Of a DNA stretch of 64,000 nucleotides, positions 35,927 to 44,435 are shown piece after piece. The first letter of the stretch is position 1. The number at the start of each line of letters is the position of its first letter. The DNA is from Sorangium cellulosum (lineage in GTDB: Bacteria; Myxococcota_A; Polyangia; Polyangiales; Polyangiaceae). A program made the position numbers and the translations under genes. The notes below the pieces were generated by a model that worked only from the letters and a program-made list of their open reading frames with translations, searched no databases and was not told where the DNA came from. The stretch is from the NCBI RefSeq assembly GCF_004135735.1, contig NZ_CP012670.1, positions 2,170,001 through 2,234,000 of the forward strand. Direction: 5' to 3'.

Positions 35927-36454
35927 ATGAGGATCGCGTCGTTCTGGGCGAAGGGCTACCGCAGCCTCCGGGATGTCCGCCTCGACGATCTCGGCCCGTT
36001 CAACGTCTTCTACGGCCCGAACGGGAGCGGCAAGTCCAACCTCCTCGAGGGAGTGAAGGCGCTGTTTCGGCTCGCCGCAGCCATGGCGGAGACGGAGCTC
36101 CTCTCGAGCCATGATGCGGCCGGGAGGGCAATTGCCGCGGGGCTCATCGGCAGGCGGGTCCTCTGTGCCCGCGAGGCCTCGCGGCGTATCGCGCTGGGCG
36201 CTCGGATCACAGCGCTGCGAGCCGAGTCGTTGAGGCCGACCGGGCCGCTCCCCGCGGCGCTGGAGCATCTGCTCCAGTACGCGCCGGAAGACGAGATCAT
36301 CTTCCGGCGTCCCGATGGCGCGGGCGTCACGGCCAGCGAAATGCTGCGGCTGCTTCAAGAGGACGATGCGGTCGCCCTGCACTTCCTGCAGGACATCCAC
36401 GGCGCCGCCGTGCGCATGGTCAAGGTCCAGGCGAAGAAGCGTCAGGCGGGCTGA
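35927..36454 (+). pseudogene. Truncated AAA_21/OLD-type ATPase
   Basis: The first 175 residues of an ATPase of the ABC/SMC-like AAA_21 class: ASFWAKGYRSLRDVRLDDLG, then Walker A VFYGPNGSGKSNLLEG (about residues 27-42) and FRRPDGAGVTASEMLRLLQE. The protein ends at AKKRQAG before any signature or Walker B motif; intact members have 380-450 residues. A 21-codon frame (MARFLVFAAWTPEDAALWNS) starts in an ATGA-like overlap at 36454 and ends at 36519, perhaps the tail of the ATPase or the start of a partner gene. This is a deletion derivative of an ATPase-based defence-like system. Confidence 0.7.
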
Positions 36455-36784
36455 TGGCGCGCTTTCTGGTCTTCGCGGCCTGGACCCCTGAGGACGCGGC
36501 GCTGTGGAACAGCCGCTGATTGGGCGTCCTCGTCCTCGCCCAGCAGCTCGTTCAACGCATGGTCGTGAGCCGCTGAGCGCGCGTGTCGCCCGTAGCGGCG
36601 TGGTAGCTCGAGGAAGAGCTCGCGCGGCGCCAGCGGATACTCGAACCCCGAGGACCCGGGGGCGGGCCCGGTGGCGCCGAGGATGTCCTTCGCGCAGCGC
36701 CGCCGTCGTCTCGCGGGCGCAGAAGGTCGCGCGGACGAGGCCGCACGCTGTCGCCGGGCGCAGCCCGACGCGCGGCGCGCGACG

Positions 36785-37630
36785 TCACGCCGCGCCGGGC
36801 GAGCTCGCGCGCTCGGTCGGCGACGCGCTGGCGCGCGGGGCGCGCTTCTCGCTCGCGAAGGCCTTCTCCACGAGGTAGTCGCCCGGCTCGCCGCTGTTGC
36901 CCTCCTCGAAGCCGCGCGACTCCAGGAGCGCGGCGGTGTCGGCGAGCATCTCCGAGCTGCCGCAGAGCATCAGCCGGTCGTGCGCGGGGTCGAGCGTGGG
37001 CAGCGCCAGATCGGCGAAGATGCGGCCGGACTCGATGAGGGCGGTGATCCGGCCCTCGGTCTTGAACGCCTCGCGGGTGACGGACGGGTAGTAGCGGAGC
37101 TTGGGCCGCACGATGTCGCCGAGCAGCTCGTCCGCCGGGAGGTCGTGCTCGATGTAGCGCGCGTACGCGAGGTCCTGCGCGCGGCGGCACGTGTGGGTGA
37201 TGACCACGCGCTCGAAGCGCTCGTACGTCTCGGGGTCCTTGATGACGCTGAGGAACGGCGCCAGGCCGGTCCCGGTCGCCAGGAGCCACAGGGTGCGCCC
37301 CGGCCGCAAGTTGCCGATCGTGAGCGTGCCCGTCGCGCGCTTGCCGACGAGGATCGTCTCGCCGACGGTGATGTGCTGCAGGCGCGAGGTCAGCGGGCCG
37401 TTCGGCACCTTGATCGAGAAGAACTCGAGCGTCTCCTCGTGGTTCGCGCTCGCGAGGGAGTACGCGCGGACGAGCGGCTTGCCCGCGACCTCGAGCCCCA
37501 TCATGCAGAACTGCCCGTTCGCGAAGCGGAAGCTCGGCGAGCGGGTGGTCTTGAGCGTGAAGAGCTTGTCCGTCCAGTGATGGACCTCGAGCACCGTCTC
37601 TTCTGTGTAGCCGGGTACCATGTCGTTCAT
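36785..37630 (-). CDS. fpr: Ferredoxin--NADP+ reductase
   Basis: A 281-residue FAD-dependent reductase of the bacterial Fpr type that passes electrons between NADPH and ferredoxin or flavodoxin. FAD-binding: RAYSLASANHEE (residues about 55-66) and LTSRLQHITVGE. NADP-binding: LLATGTGLAPFLSVI, VVITHTCRRAQDL, and MLCGSSEMLADTAALL. The start ATG at 37630 gives MNDMVPGY; longer frames upstream lack coding bias. The last 25 residues form an Ala/Ser/Arg-rich tail beyond the normal end, replacing the usual short aromatic C-terminus. A Fur-box-like site lies 208 bases upstream. Confidence 0.92.
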   Translation of the reverse strand: MNDMVPGYTEETVLEVHHWTDKLFTLKTTRSPSFRFANGQFCMMGLEVAGKPLVRAYSLASANHEETLEFFSIKVPNGPLTSRLQHITVGETILVGKRATGTLTIGNLRPGRTLWLLATGTGLAPFLSVIKDPETYERFERVVITHTCRRAQDLAYARYIEHDLPADELLGDIVRPKLRYYPSVTREAFKTEGRITALIESGRIFADLALPTLDPAHDRLMLCGSSEMLADTAALLESRGFEEGNSGEPGDYLVEKAFASEKRAPRASASPTERASSPGAA

Positions 37631-37837
37631 CCTTGTCGGTGCGAAACCATCGCGGCGTGGAGGTTCGAGGGCGCGCGCTCCCCGATCGCGACAGCGGGGC
37701 GGCGCCGCGGCGCGCGCGACCGAGGCGTCGAGAGCGCCGCCGCGTCGCCCGCGAGCGCGGCGCTCTCGATCGCCGAGCGCGCCGAGGTCCACCGCGAGGT
37801 CGCCTTCCATGAGTTCGCTATTTCACGTAGCACTTGT

Positions 37838-37856
37838 GCAAATGATAATCAAGATC
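37838..37856. promoter_or_regulatory. Fur-box-like operator upstream of fpr
   Basis: The 19 bases GCAAATGATAATCAAGATC match the Fur consensus GATAATGATAATCATTATC at 15 positions, and they stand in an AT-rich island in otherwise GC-rich sequence. The nearest downstream gene is fpr on the minus strand, 208 bases away. Iron-dependent repression is plausible; the long leader makes the target less certain. Confidence 0.55.
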
Positions 37857-38002
37857 AATATCGATCCATGACGTACTCGCTGCGCGCGTCGAGCGCAGCG
37901 CGACGCGCGTCTCGTCCTGGTCCGCTGGCCTGCGGGCGCGCCACGCCGCCACGACCGTGGGCTCGTGATGTGGAGGTTGAACCCGGGGCGGCGCGCGTGG
38001 GC

Positions 38003-38134
38003 GGCGCTCGCCGCTGCCGAGGCGGCGCTCGCGGGCGGCGCGGAGGGCGCGGAGGGCGCGGAGGGCGCGGAGGGCGCGGAGGGCGCGGAGGGCGGGGCGC
38101 TGGCGGAGGCGATCGCGCGGATGGACCAGGGGTG
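38003..38134 (+). pseudogene. C-terminal fragment of a TauD-like gene with 9-bp expansion
   Basis: These bases encode LAAAEAALAGGAEGAEGAEG, five to six AEG-type repeats from a 9-bp unit (GGCGCGGAG), and then GALAEAIARMDQG and a stop. This is nearly identical to the end of the dioxygenase at 34729-35754 (LAAAEAALAGGVEGAEDGAL and EAIARMDRG). The rest of the gene is absent, so it is a leftover of a second copy, with slippage at the repeat. Confidence 0.8.
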
Positions 38135-38271
38135 AGCTGGTTTCGCGCGTCAGAGGAGCGTCACCCCACCGACGTCACGTTCACGGGGAACGAGCGCAGG
38201 CCCAGGGGAACAGGGCAGGGGTCGGCGTCAGCGCACGCATGCCATCCGTCAGCATGCGCGGCCCGCCCTCG

Positions 38272-39249
38272 TCACTGCGCGACGCAGTTCTCCTTCATCA
38301 CTTCCCAGACTGCGTCGCCGGTGGCGATGCTGCCGGCAGAGGTGGGGTGGATCCCGTCTTGCGTATACTCGTTGTGTCCGTTCCAGACCGGACGAAGGTC
38401 TAGCCAGTAACACTTCGGCGACGTGAGCCCGTCACACAGGGCCTTCATCTTCGGTCGGAGCGTGTCGAGGCAGGACTTGAGCGATGCGAACTGGTTGCCG
38501 ATGGGGTCCGGATAGAAGAAGTAGACCACCTTCTCGACGTTGTCCTCGGCCATGGTCTCGAACAACGACTCCGCCGCCGCGAGGGCGCCGTCGCCGTCCC
38601 CTCTCAACAGGCAGTCGTTCCCACCCCCATCCATCAGCACGTACTTGATCATGCCGTTCTCCGCGGCTTTGCGGTACTGGCTGGGGATCTGATCGTTGGC
38701 CAGCGTCGTGCCGCTGACCGAGTTGTCGATGTAGCGCTCGTTCTCGGCGAGGGAGCCGTTGGCCTTGGCCTGCTTTTCGATCTGTTGCGTGATGCCGTGC
38801 GTCGCGGCGATGAACGATTCGCCGATGACCGCGACCTGATTTCCCCTGGTCTGGCCCGTGACGCACTCGCCCGAGCCCCCGCCTGTGCCGCCCGCCTCTC
38901 CGCCGCCGGCCGCGCTGCTGCTGGCCTGTCCGGTGCTTGCGCCGCCGCTGCCCGAGGTGCCCTCGGCTGTCGAGCCGCCGGCCTGCCCGGTGCTTGCGCC
39001 ACCGCTGCCCGAGGTGCCCTCGGCCGCTGAGCCGCCGGTTCCGCCAGGGCCCGTGCCGCCAGGGCCCGTGCCGCCCGTGCCGCCCGTGCCGCTCGTCGCC
39101 GTGGCCCCCGCGCCGCTGGTAGCCCCGTCGGAGGTGCCTCCGCTGGTCGAGGTCGTATCACCGTCATTCGCCTCACCGCAGGCCCAAATGCCGATGCTCA
39201 GGAGACCGAGGACGATCCAATTCGTAACGCAGCAACGTGTTGACCGCAT
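38272..39249 (-). CDS. SGNH-hydrolase lipoprotein with Gly/Thr/Ser linker
   Basis: A 325-residue exported protein: signal sequence ending WIVLGLLSIGIWAC (lipobox-like, Cys about residue 24), then a low-complexity linker of about 100 residues rich in GTGG and containing two copies of a 19-residue unit (EGTSGSGGASTGQA type, DNA period 57 bp near 38925-39040). The catalytic domain has VAVIGESFIAAT (nucleophile Ser), DGGGNDCLL (oxyanion Asn) and QDGIHPTSAGS (Asp-His pair), the SGNH/GDSL esterase set. It probably deacylates a surface polymer or lipid. Start ATG at 39249. Confidence 0.85.
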   Translation of the reverse strand: MRSTRCCVTNWIVLGLLSIGIWACGEANDGDTTSTSGGTSDGATSGAGATATSGTGGTGGTGPGGTGPGGTGGSAAEGTSGSGGASTGQAGGSTAEGTSGSGGASTGQASSSAAGGGEAGGTGGGSGECVTGQTRGNQVAVIGESFIAATHGITQQIEKQAKANGSLAENERYIDNSVSGTTLANDQIPSQYRKAAENGMIKYVLMDGGGNDCLLRGDGDGALAAAESLFETMAEDNVEKVVYFFYPDPIGNQFASLKSCLDTLRPKMKALCDGLTSPKCYWLDLRPVWNGHNEYTQDGIHPTSAGSIATGDAVWEVMKENCVAQ

Positions 39250-40126
39250 ATTTATTTTCTCCAGTATCCGCTTGGCGCCGAGGTCTCAGGGCGCAGATCT
39301 TCGTCCACCTCTGCGATTCATTGCTGTGGTCAGCGCCGATTCGAGAGGCTCTTGGTCGCGTTTGAATGCGAGAGGGTGTCTCTGGCGCCCAGGGCGCGCC
39401 CTCTCGTGCCACCTCAAAACCGTGATGGAGAAGGGCGATGGCCCCACGGAGGCCAGCCCGGGAGGGTTACTGGCCTAGCCCTCCGGCGCTGCCGCTGCCG
39501 GGCGGTGCCTCGGTCGTCACGTCTCCCAGGCTGGAGCAGTCGAGCGCCGCGAGCGCAGCTATCCCTGGGGCGGTCGTGAAGAAATTGCGATGCGTCTCCA
39601 TTCGCCCTCGCCCCTCTGGTCCGAGATCGCCGTCCGTCCTCGCATTGCCCGATGCAGGTGACTGCCACGACTTCGTACCCGGGCCAGCCGGATCGAGGTA
39701 TAGGCATACTCGCCTATGCCTCGATGCGAGGCGTCACGCCCACGTTGGTAGACTGCATAATTCGGGCGAGGGTCGAATTCGGTCGTTGGGTGGGAGGCGA
39801 CCAGCGAGCTGAGCCCATGCGCCGTTGGCCCGAGCGTCGTGTCTGGCCACAGCGCTTTCGGATCGCAAGGCGGGTGACACCGTCAAGCTCTGCGGCAAGC
39901 GGTTCACGAACCGAGCCCCGCTCGCCGCGCCACGTGGGCGCTCCCGCCAGCGCTGCGAGGCGCCGCCGGCCAGCTCCGCGACGCGCCCCCCCCCAGCCAG
40001 TTTTGCGAGGCGCCCCTCCCGAGGTAAGCTGCCCGGGCCGCCCGTGGGACTCCGGGGCGATTTCCGAGCCCAGTCTGGTAACTGTCGTAGGTAACTCGCC
40101 CCACCATTCCCCGGGCGGCTCTTCTC
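39250..40126. other. Long intergenic region with hairpin and degenerate repeats
   Basis: About 880 bases without a supported gene. It contains a hairpin at 39695-39722 (11-bp stem GAGGTATAGGC with one G-T pair, 6-base loop) and, at about 39945-40020, three imperfect 25-bp units with a CCAG...TGCGAGGCGCC core. A less GC-rich patch at about 39700-39780 may be promoter or replication-neutral spacer. No gene remnants were recognised. Confidence 0.4.
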
Positions 40127-41662
40127 ATGTCCCCCGCGAAGGCCGCGCCCCCCGCCCGCTTCCACACCGAGCGCGTCGAGCGCGAGGACCTCGTCATGTT
40201 CATCAACGCCTGCTTCGCGTGCACCGGGCAGGCCGAGTTCTACGGCTCCTCCGGCGGCCAGCGCGTCTCCGTCGAGTTCCTCCACGAGTACATCCTCGGC
40301 AACTACCGCCGGCTCTACGCGCGCACGCTCGCCGCCGGCATCAACCACTTCAACCAGGCTCGCATCGTCGTGAACCTCCTCGCGACCGGCGCCCAGACGC
40401 CGGCCGAAGATCGCCGCGAGGAGGGCCTGCTCGTCGCGGCCGCGCTCCGCGAGCTCCCGCCGCAGCGCGCGCTCCGGGCGCTGCGCGAGCTGCGAGAGCG
40501 GCGCGTGAACAACCGCCGCGCGCGCGCCGTCATCCGCGGCTACCTCGCCGGCCGGAGCGACCCGGCGTTCGACGCCGTCAAGTACCGCGCCCACGTCCGG
40601 GCGCTCGCCGTCCACGCCCACCTCCGGCTCCCCGGCGAGATCGGGCCGTTCCTGTTCGACTCCAGGCGGCGCGCGCCGTTCGAGACGCCGCTGCTCGAGC
40701 GCGCGCGGCAGGCCCGCCACGCGAAGGAGGCGATCTTCGACCTGCCGCTGACCGTCGCCGAGGGGCTCGCCGCCGCCCGCGGCGTCTCGCGCGATGAGCT
40801 GCTGCGCCGCGCCGCCCCGCGCATGACCGAGGGCGAGCGCCTGCGGCTGCAGCGCGCCGCCGCGCGCGAGGAGGTCGACCTCGCCGTCGACCTCGGCCGC
40901 GCCCCGCTCACCCGCGTCGCCCTCTACGCCCTCTCCCTGCCGGAGAAGGCGCGGATCGAGCGCCGCGACGAGCTCCACGCGGCGCTCGAGCGCGCCGCCG
41001 CCCGGGCGCTCCGCCGGAGCCCCGCCGCGCTCGGGCGCGTCGCCGCCGTGCTCGACCGGAGCTACTCGTCGTCCGGATCGAGCGAGAAGCGCCGCCGCCC
41101 GCTCGCGGTCGCGCTCGGGGTGAGCTACCTGCTCCGCGCCGCCGCCCGCGAGTACCGCGCGTTCTGGACCGCGCCGACGCCCGACGAGATCCTCGTCGAC
41201 GCGCGCGGCCAGACCGATCTCGCGACGCCGCTGCTCGACGCGCTCGCCTTCCAGCCCGACGTCGTGGTCGTCCTCTCCGACGGCTTCGAGAACGATCCGC
41301 CGGGCGCCGCCGCCGAGGTCGCCCGCTGCTTCCGCGCGCGGCTCGACCCGGGGCAGCGCACGTCCATCGTGCACATCAACCCCGTGTTCGACAGCGAGCG
41401 CTACGCGCCCCGCGCGCTCGGCCCGTCGATCCCGACCGTCGGCCTGCGCGACGCGGAGGACCTGCCGACGGTGCTCGGCTTCGCCCGCTTCGCCGAGGGC
41501 ACGGCGCCGCTCTCGGAGCTCGAGCGTTACCTCGCGCAGCGCGCGGCCGCCCTGCTGTCGCGGCACGGCCGGCCCGCGGGCGCCGCCGAGCCGGCCGAGG
41601 CGCCCGCCGCCTCGGGCGGCGCGTCGGCGGAGGCGCCCGCCGCGTCGACGGAGGCGCCCTGA
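40127..41662 (+). CDS. TROVE/vWA-like protein (Ro60-type), predicted RNA-binding
   Basis: A 511-residue protein. Residues 15-300 are helical repeats resembling the TROVE ring, with FINACFACTGQAEFY, YILGNYRRLYARTLAAGINH and RARAVIRGYLAGRSDPAFDA. Residues 305-480 form a von Willebrand A domain: the MIDAS motif lies in AAVLDRSYSSSGSS (D-x-S-x-S) and the second metal segment in DVVVVLSDGFENDP. Bacterial Ro60-like proteins bind Y-like RNAs and damaged or misfolded RNA. The C-terminus is an Ala/Glu/Pro-rich tail. The next gene overlaps by one base (stop and start share 41662). Family assignment rests on domain order. Confidence 0.65.
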   Translation: MSPAKAAPPARFHTERVEREDLVMFINACFACTGQAEFYGSSGGQRVSVEFLHEYILGNYRRLYARTLAAGINHFNQARIVVNLLATGAQTPAEDRREEGLLVAAALRELPPQRALRALRELRERRVNNRRARAVIRGYLAGRSDPAFDAVKYRAHVRALAVHAHLRLPGEIGPFLFDSRRRAPFETPLLERARQARHAKEAIFDLPLTVAEGLAAARGVSRDELLRRAAPRMTEGERLRLQRAAAREEVDLAVDLGRAPLTRVALYALSLPEKARIERRDELHAALERAAARALRRSPAALGRVAAVLDRSYSSSGSSEKRRRPLAVALGVSYLLRAAAREYRAFWTAPTPDEILVDARGQTDLATPLLDALAFQPDVVVVLSDGFENDPPGAAAEVARCFRARLDPGQRTSIVHINPVFDSERYAPRALGPSIPTVGLRDAEDLPTVLGFARFAEGTAPLSELERYLAQRAAALLSRHGRPAGAAEPAEAPAASGGASAEAPAASTEAP

Positions 41663-42846
41663 TGGCCAAGGCGCCGGCCCTGCTCCGGTCGCTCGCGCTC
41701 CGGGGCCTCACGGCCACGCACGCCCAGGTCTTCGCGGGCGTGCGCCTCGTCCCGCTCCTCCGGGCCGCGCCGCGGGGCGACCTGCGCATCGCCCGCCGCG
41801 CGTACGCGGACGCCTGGTCGCTGGTCGACGTCGGCGAGGGCGCGGCCTACTGCTCGTACGTGCCGCACGCGCTCGTGGTCGGGTGGACCGACGACGGCTC
41901 GCCCGTCGCGTCCTACGGCGCGGCGCTCGCGGAGCCGGCCGAGCGCAACCCGCTCGCCAGGCTGGGCTGCGGCGTCAACCTGCTCCACCGCATGGTCCGG
42001 CGCGAGGCGCGCGGCGAGGACCCGGCCGAGCGGAACCGCCTGCGCCTCCTGCCGCAGCACCTCGCCATGGAGGGCTTCCTCGCCCTGCACTTCAACGCCC
42101 CCGAGATCGCCTGGTCCGAGTACTCGCGGCGCGCGATCTCCCGCGGCCTCGATCCGCGCGCCGAGGTGTCGCTCTCCGGCCGGGCCATCCCGAGCCTGGA
42201 GGACGCGCTGCGCGTGTTCGAGATCCACGAGGGCCAGTGCGGCCTCCTGCTCTTCGTCGGCGAGCTGCTCGCGTCGGTGTTCGTGGTGTCGCACCCCGAC
42301 GACTACCGCGCGCTGCACCGCACGCTGATCGAGGATTTCTTCGAGCAGACGCTGCTCCACGCGGCCCGCTACAACGGCGACAGCCAGGCGCTCGTGCACA
42401 CGTTCGACGCGGCGCAGGTCGGCTCGCTCGACGATCTGCGCGCCGCGCTCGGCCGGGCGCGTGCCGAGGCCGGCGCGCTGCACGTGGACACGGCCGCGGG
42501 CCTCATCGGCCGGCCGATCGCGGCGGAGCGCGTGTACCGGGCGGGGCCGTTCTCGCTGCAGCGGTTCATGACGGAGCTCGATCCGGCGCTGGACAACCAC
42601 ATCGGCGAGGCGATCGTGCGCGACGACGGCGCGCTGGAGTACGCGAAGACCTACCGGCTCTCCGCGGGGCAGGTGCGGCGCGCGCGGCTGCTCCAGCAGC
42701 TCGCCGCGCGCGGGTGGAGCCTGGACGCCACCGCGGCGGCGCTCCGGATCCCGCGCGACCAGCTCCTCCGGCGGATCGACGGGGAGGGCTTCGGCTACCT
42801 GATCGCGGAGCACGTCCTGAAGGCGGCGCTGAAGCGGACGCGCTGA
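41662..42846 (+). CDS. ARPP-2-like domain protein, partner of TROVE/vWA protein
   Basis: A 394-residue cytosolic protein. The segments FAGVRLVPLLRAAPRGDLRI, YCSYVPHALVVGWTDDGSPV, MEGFLALHFNAPEIAWSEYS and ALRVFEIHEGQCGLLLFVGE resemble the ARPP-2 domain, which is encoded next to TROVE or vWA proteins in bacterial RNA-repair or RNA-based conflict loci. The C-terminal part has an HTH-like region (RRARLLQQLAARGWSLDATA followed by IPRDQLLRRIDGEGFG), similar to Fis-type DNA-binding ends. Overlaps the upstream gene by one base, so they form one translational unit. Biochemical role unknown. Confidence 0.6.
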   Translation: MAKAPALLRSLALRGLTATHAQVFAGVRLVPLLRAAPRGDLRIARRAYADAWSLVDVGEGAAYCSYVPHALVVGWTDDGSPVASYGAALAEPAERNPLARLGCGVNLLHRMVRREARGEDPAERNRLRLLPQHLAMEGFLALHFNAPEIAWSEYSRRAISRGLDPRAEVSLSGRAIPSLEDALRVFEIHEGQCGLLLFVGELLASVFVVSHPDDYRALHRTLIEDFFEQTLLHAARYNGDSQALVHTFDAAQVGSLDDLRAALGRARAEAGALHVDTAAGLIGRPIAAERVYRAGPFSLQRFMTELDPALDNHIGEAIVRDDGALEYAKTYRLSAGQVRRARLLQQLAARGWSLDATAAALRIPRDQLLRRIDGEGFGYLIAEHVLKAALKRTR

Positions 42847-42874
42847 ACCTGGGCCCGCGGGTCCCGAGGGCAGC

Positions 42875-42938
42875 GGGCGGCGGGCGTTCGAGGGGGCCCG
42901 CGCGGGCTCGTGCGCCTGCTCGTCTGGGACGACGCTCC
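42875..42938 (+). repeat. Fragment of the TauD-like gene (64 bp, near-identical)
   Basis: This stretch corresponds to 35356-35425 of the dioxygenase gene with a one-base and a short deletion (GGGCGGCGGGCGTTCGAGGG at the start, ending in GACGACGCTCC). It covers the region coding for GRRAFEGGPRELVRLLVW. It lies in non-coding sequence after the ARPP-2-like gene and is one of two displaced pieces of that gene in the window. Confidence 0.85.
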
Positions 42939-43211
42939 ATCGTCCGGCGCGTGCGCCCTGCACGGCTCCAATCCGTTCTCGGTGGGGTCGTGAGGGCCCA
43001 TGAGACGCGCTCTGGAGCTCCAGGTTCGACCGGAGCACATCGCTCCTGTCAGCACGGCCGACTCTGCTGTCATGGACGGTGGATGATGACTGTTGATGAC
43101 GTGTGTCGACCGATAGGAAGATCCGTAGACAAAGGGTGGAATTACAGGCATTGTCCTTGGTTGGCGGGACTGTGCCTCTGCCGCGTCGCACGGGCCGCCA
43201 CGGAGGTTTGC

Positions 43212-44402
43212 ATGCGCGCAGACTTGGATGCGTTCCCCGAGCCGCTCGCGATCCTCGACGTGGACCTCCGCCTGCGTGAGGCCAACGGGGCCTGGCGCGC
43301 GGCGTTCGGGGAGGCGGCGCAGATCACGCCAGAGGCCGAGGTGGCCGCGCGCGCGGTGCTCGACGGCGCGAGGCGCCGGGAGATCGACGTCCCCGCGCGC
43401 GACGGGGCAGGGCCGCAGCGCTGGGCCTTTCTGCGCCTCGCCAGGGCCGAAGCGGCGCCGCTCGTGTTCGCCCACGTCCGCGCGCGCGAGGAGGCGGCGG
43501 CGGCGCGCGATCCGCAGCGGCGCCGCGAGGAGGAGCTCGCCGAGCAGGTGGAGCTCCTGCGCACCTTCATCGATCTCGCGCCCAGCCTCATGTTCATCAA
43601 GGACCGGCGCAGCCGTTACGTCCTGGCGAACAGCGCGCTCTCGGCGTGTTACGGGATGACCCCGGAGCAGGTCGTGTCCGCGTCCCAGCACGAGCTCACC
43701 GCGAGCGCGGAGGAGGCCGAGCACTTCGCCAGCGTGGACCGGCAGGTCATCGACACGGGGCGGGAGGCGGTCATCGAGGAGAAGGAGACGCGGCCGAACG
43801 GCGAGGTGCACTGGTACCAGACGGTCAAGAGGCCGATCGTCCGCAGGGACGGTGAGGTCCAGGTCGCCTGCTTCAGCGTCGATGTCACCGAGCGCCACCG
43901 CGCCCAGGAGGCCCTCGAGCGCTCGGCCCGCGAGCTGCAAGCGATGGCCGAGGCCGCGCGGCGGGAGGCGGACGAGAAATCCGCGCTCGCCGCGGAGCTC
44001 GACCGGCAGCTCGCCGTCATCCAGGCGCAGCACCGGCAGATTTTGGCGCTCTCGGCGCCGATCCTGGAGGTCGCCGACGGGGTCGTTGGCGTGCCGCTCA
44101 TCGGCGCCATGGACGAGGCGCGGACGGCGATGCTCACCGAGCGCCTGCTCGAGTGCATCGCGTCGCGTCAGGTGCGGAGCGTGGTGCTCGATCTCTCGGC
44201 GCTCGAGGCGGTGGACACGCGCACGGCCGACCGGCTGGTCAGCATCGTCCGGGCGATCGGGCTGCTCGGCGCGCGCGCCGCGATCACGGGCATCCGGCCG
44301 GCGGTCGCCCAGACGATGACCTCGCTCGGCATCGATCTCTCGTGCATGATCACGAGGCGCACCCCGAAGGACGCAATCCGCCTCTTCTCGGCGAGGCGCT
44401 GA
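43212..44402 (+). CDS. PAS-STAS regulatory protein, RsbR/RsbS-like
   Basis: A 396-residue protein with a short N-terminal PAS-like region (AILDVDLRLREANGAWRAAF), a full PAS domain (about 118-235: FIDLAPSLMFIKDRRSRYVL, then VHWYQTVKRPIVRRDGEVQV), a coiled linker and a C-terminal STAS domain (about 280-390: VVGVPLIGAMDEARTAMLTE, RSVVLDLSALEAVDTRTADR and GIRPAVAQTMTSLGIDL). In RsbR-type stressosome proteins a Thr/Ser near the D-L-S-A motif is phosphorylated; here the segment AVDTRTADRL provides such Thr residues. Likely a stress or signal sensor controlling a kinase-phosphatase partner switch. No kinase gene is adjacent. Confidence 0.88.
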   Translation: MRADLDAFPEPLAILDVDLRLREANGAWRAAFGEAAQITPEAEVAARAVLDGARRREIDVPARDGAGPQRWAFLRLARAEAAPLVFAHVRAREEAAAARDPQRRREEELAEQVELLRTFIDLAPSLMFIKDRRSRYVLANSALSACYGMTPEQVVSASQHELTASAEEAEHFASVDRQVIDTGREAVIEEKETRPNGEVHWYQTVKRPIVRRDGEVQVACFSVDVTERHRAQEALERSARELQAMAEAARREADEKSALAAELDRQLAVIQAQHRQILALSAPILEVADGVVGVPLIGAMDEARTAMLTERLLECIASRQVRSVVLDLSALEAVDTRTADRLVSIVRAIGLLGARAAITGIRPAVAQTMTSLGIDLSCMITRRTPKDAIRLFSARR

Positions 44403-44435
44403 GGTCGCCCGTGAGGCGCCCGCGCGGCCGGCGCG

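Noticed and set aside
24390..36665. Recurring GAGGACCCCGGGGGC-like motif (24398, 25055, 28428, 36645)
   Set aside because: Short, GC-only and near-palindromic; expected by chance in such DNA. No consistent context or spacing.
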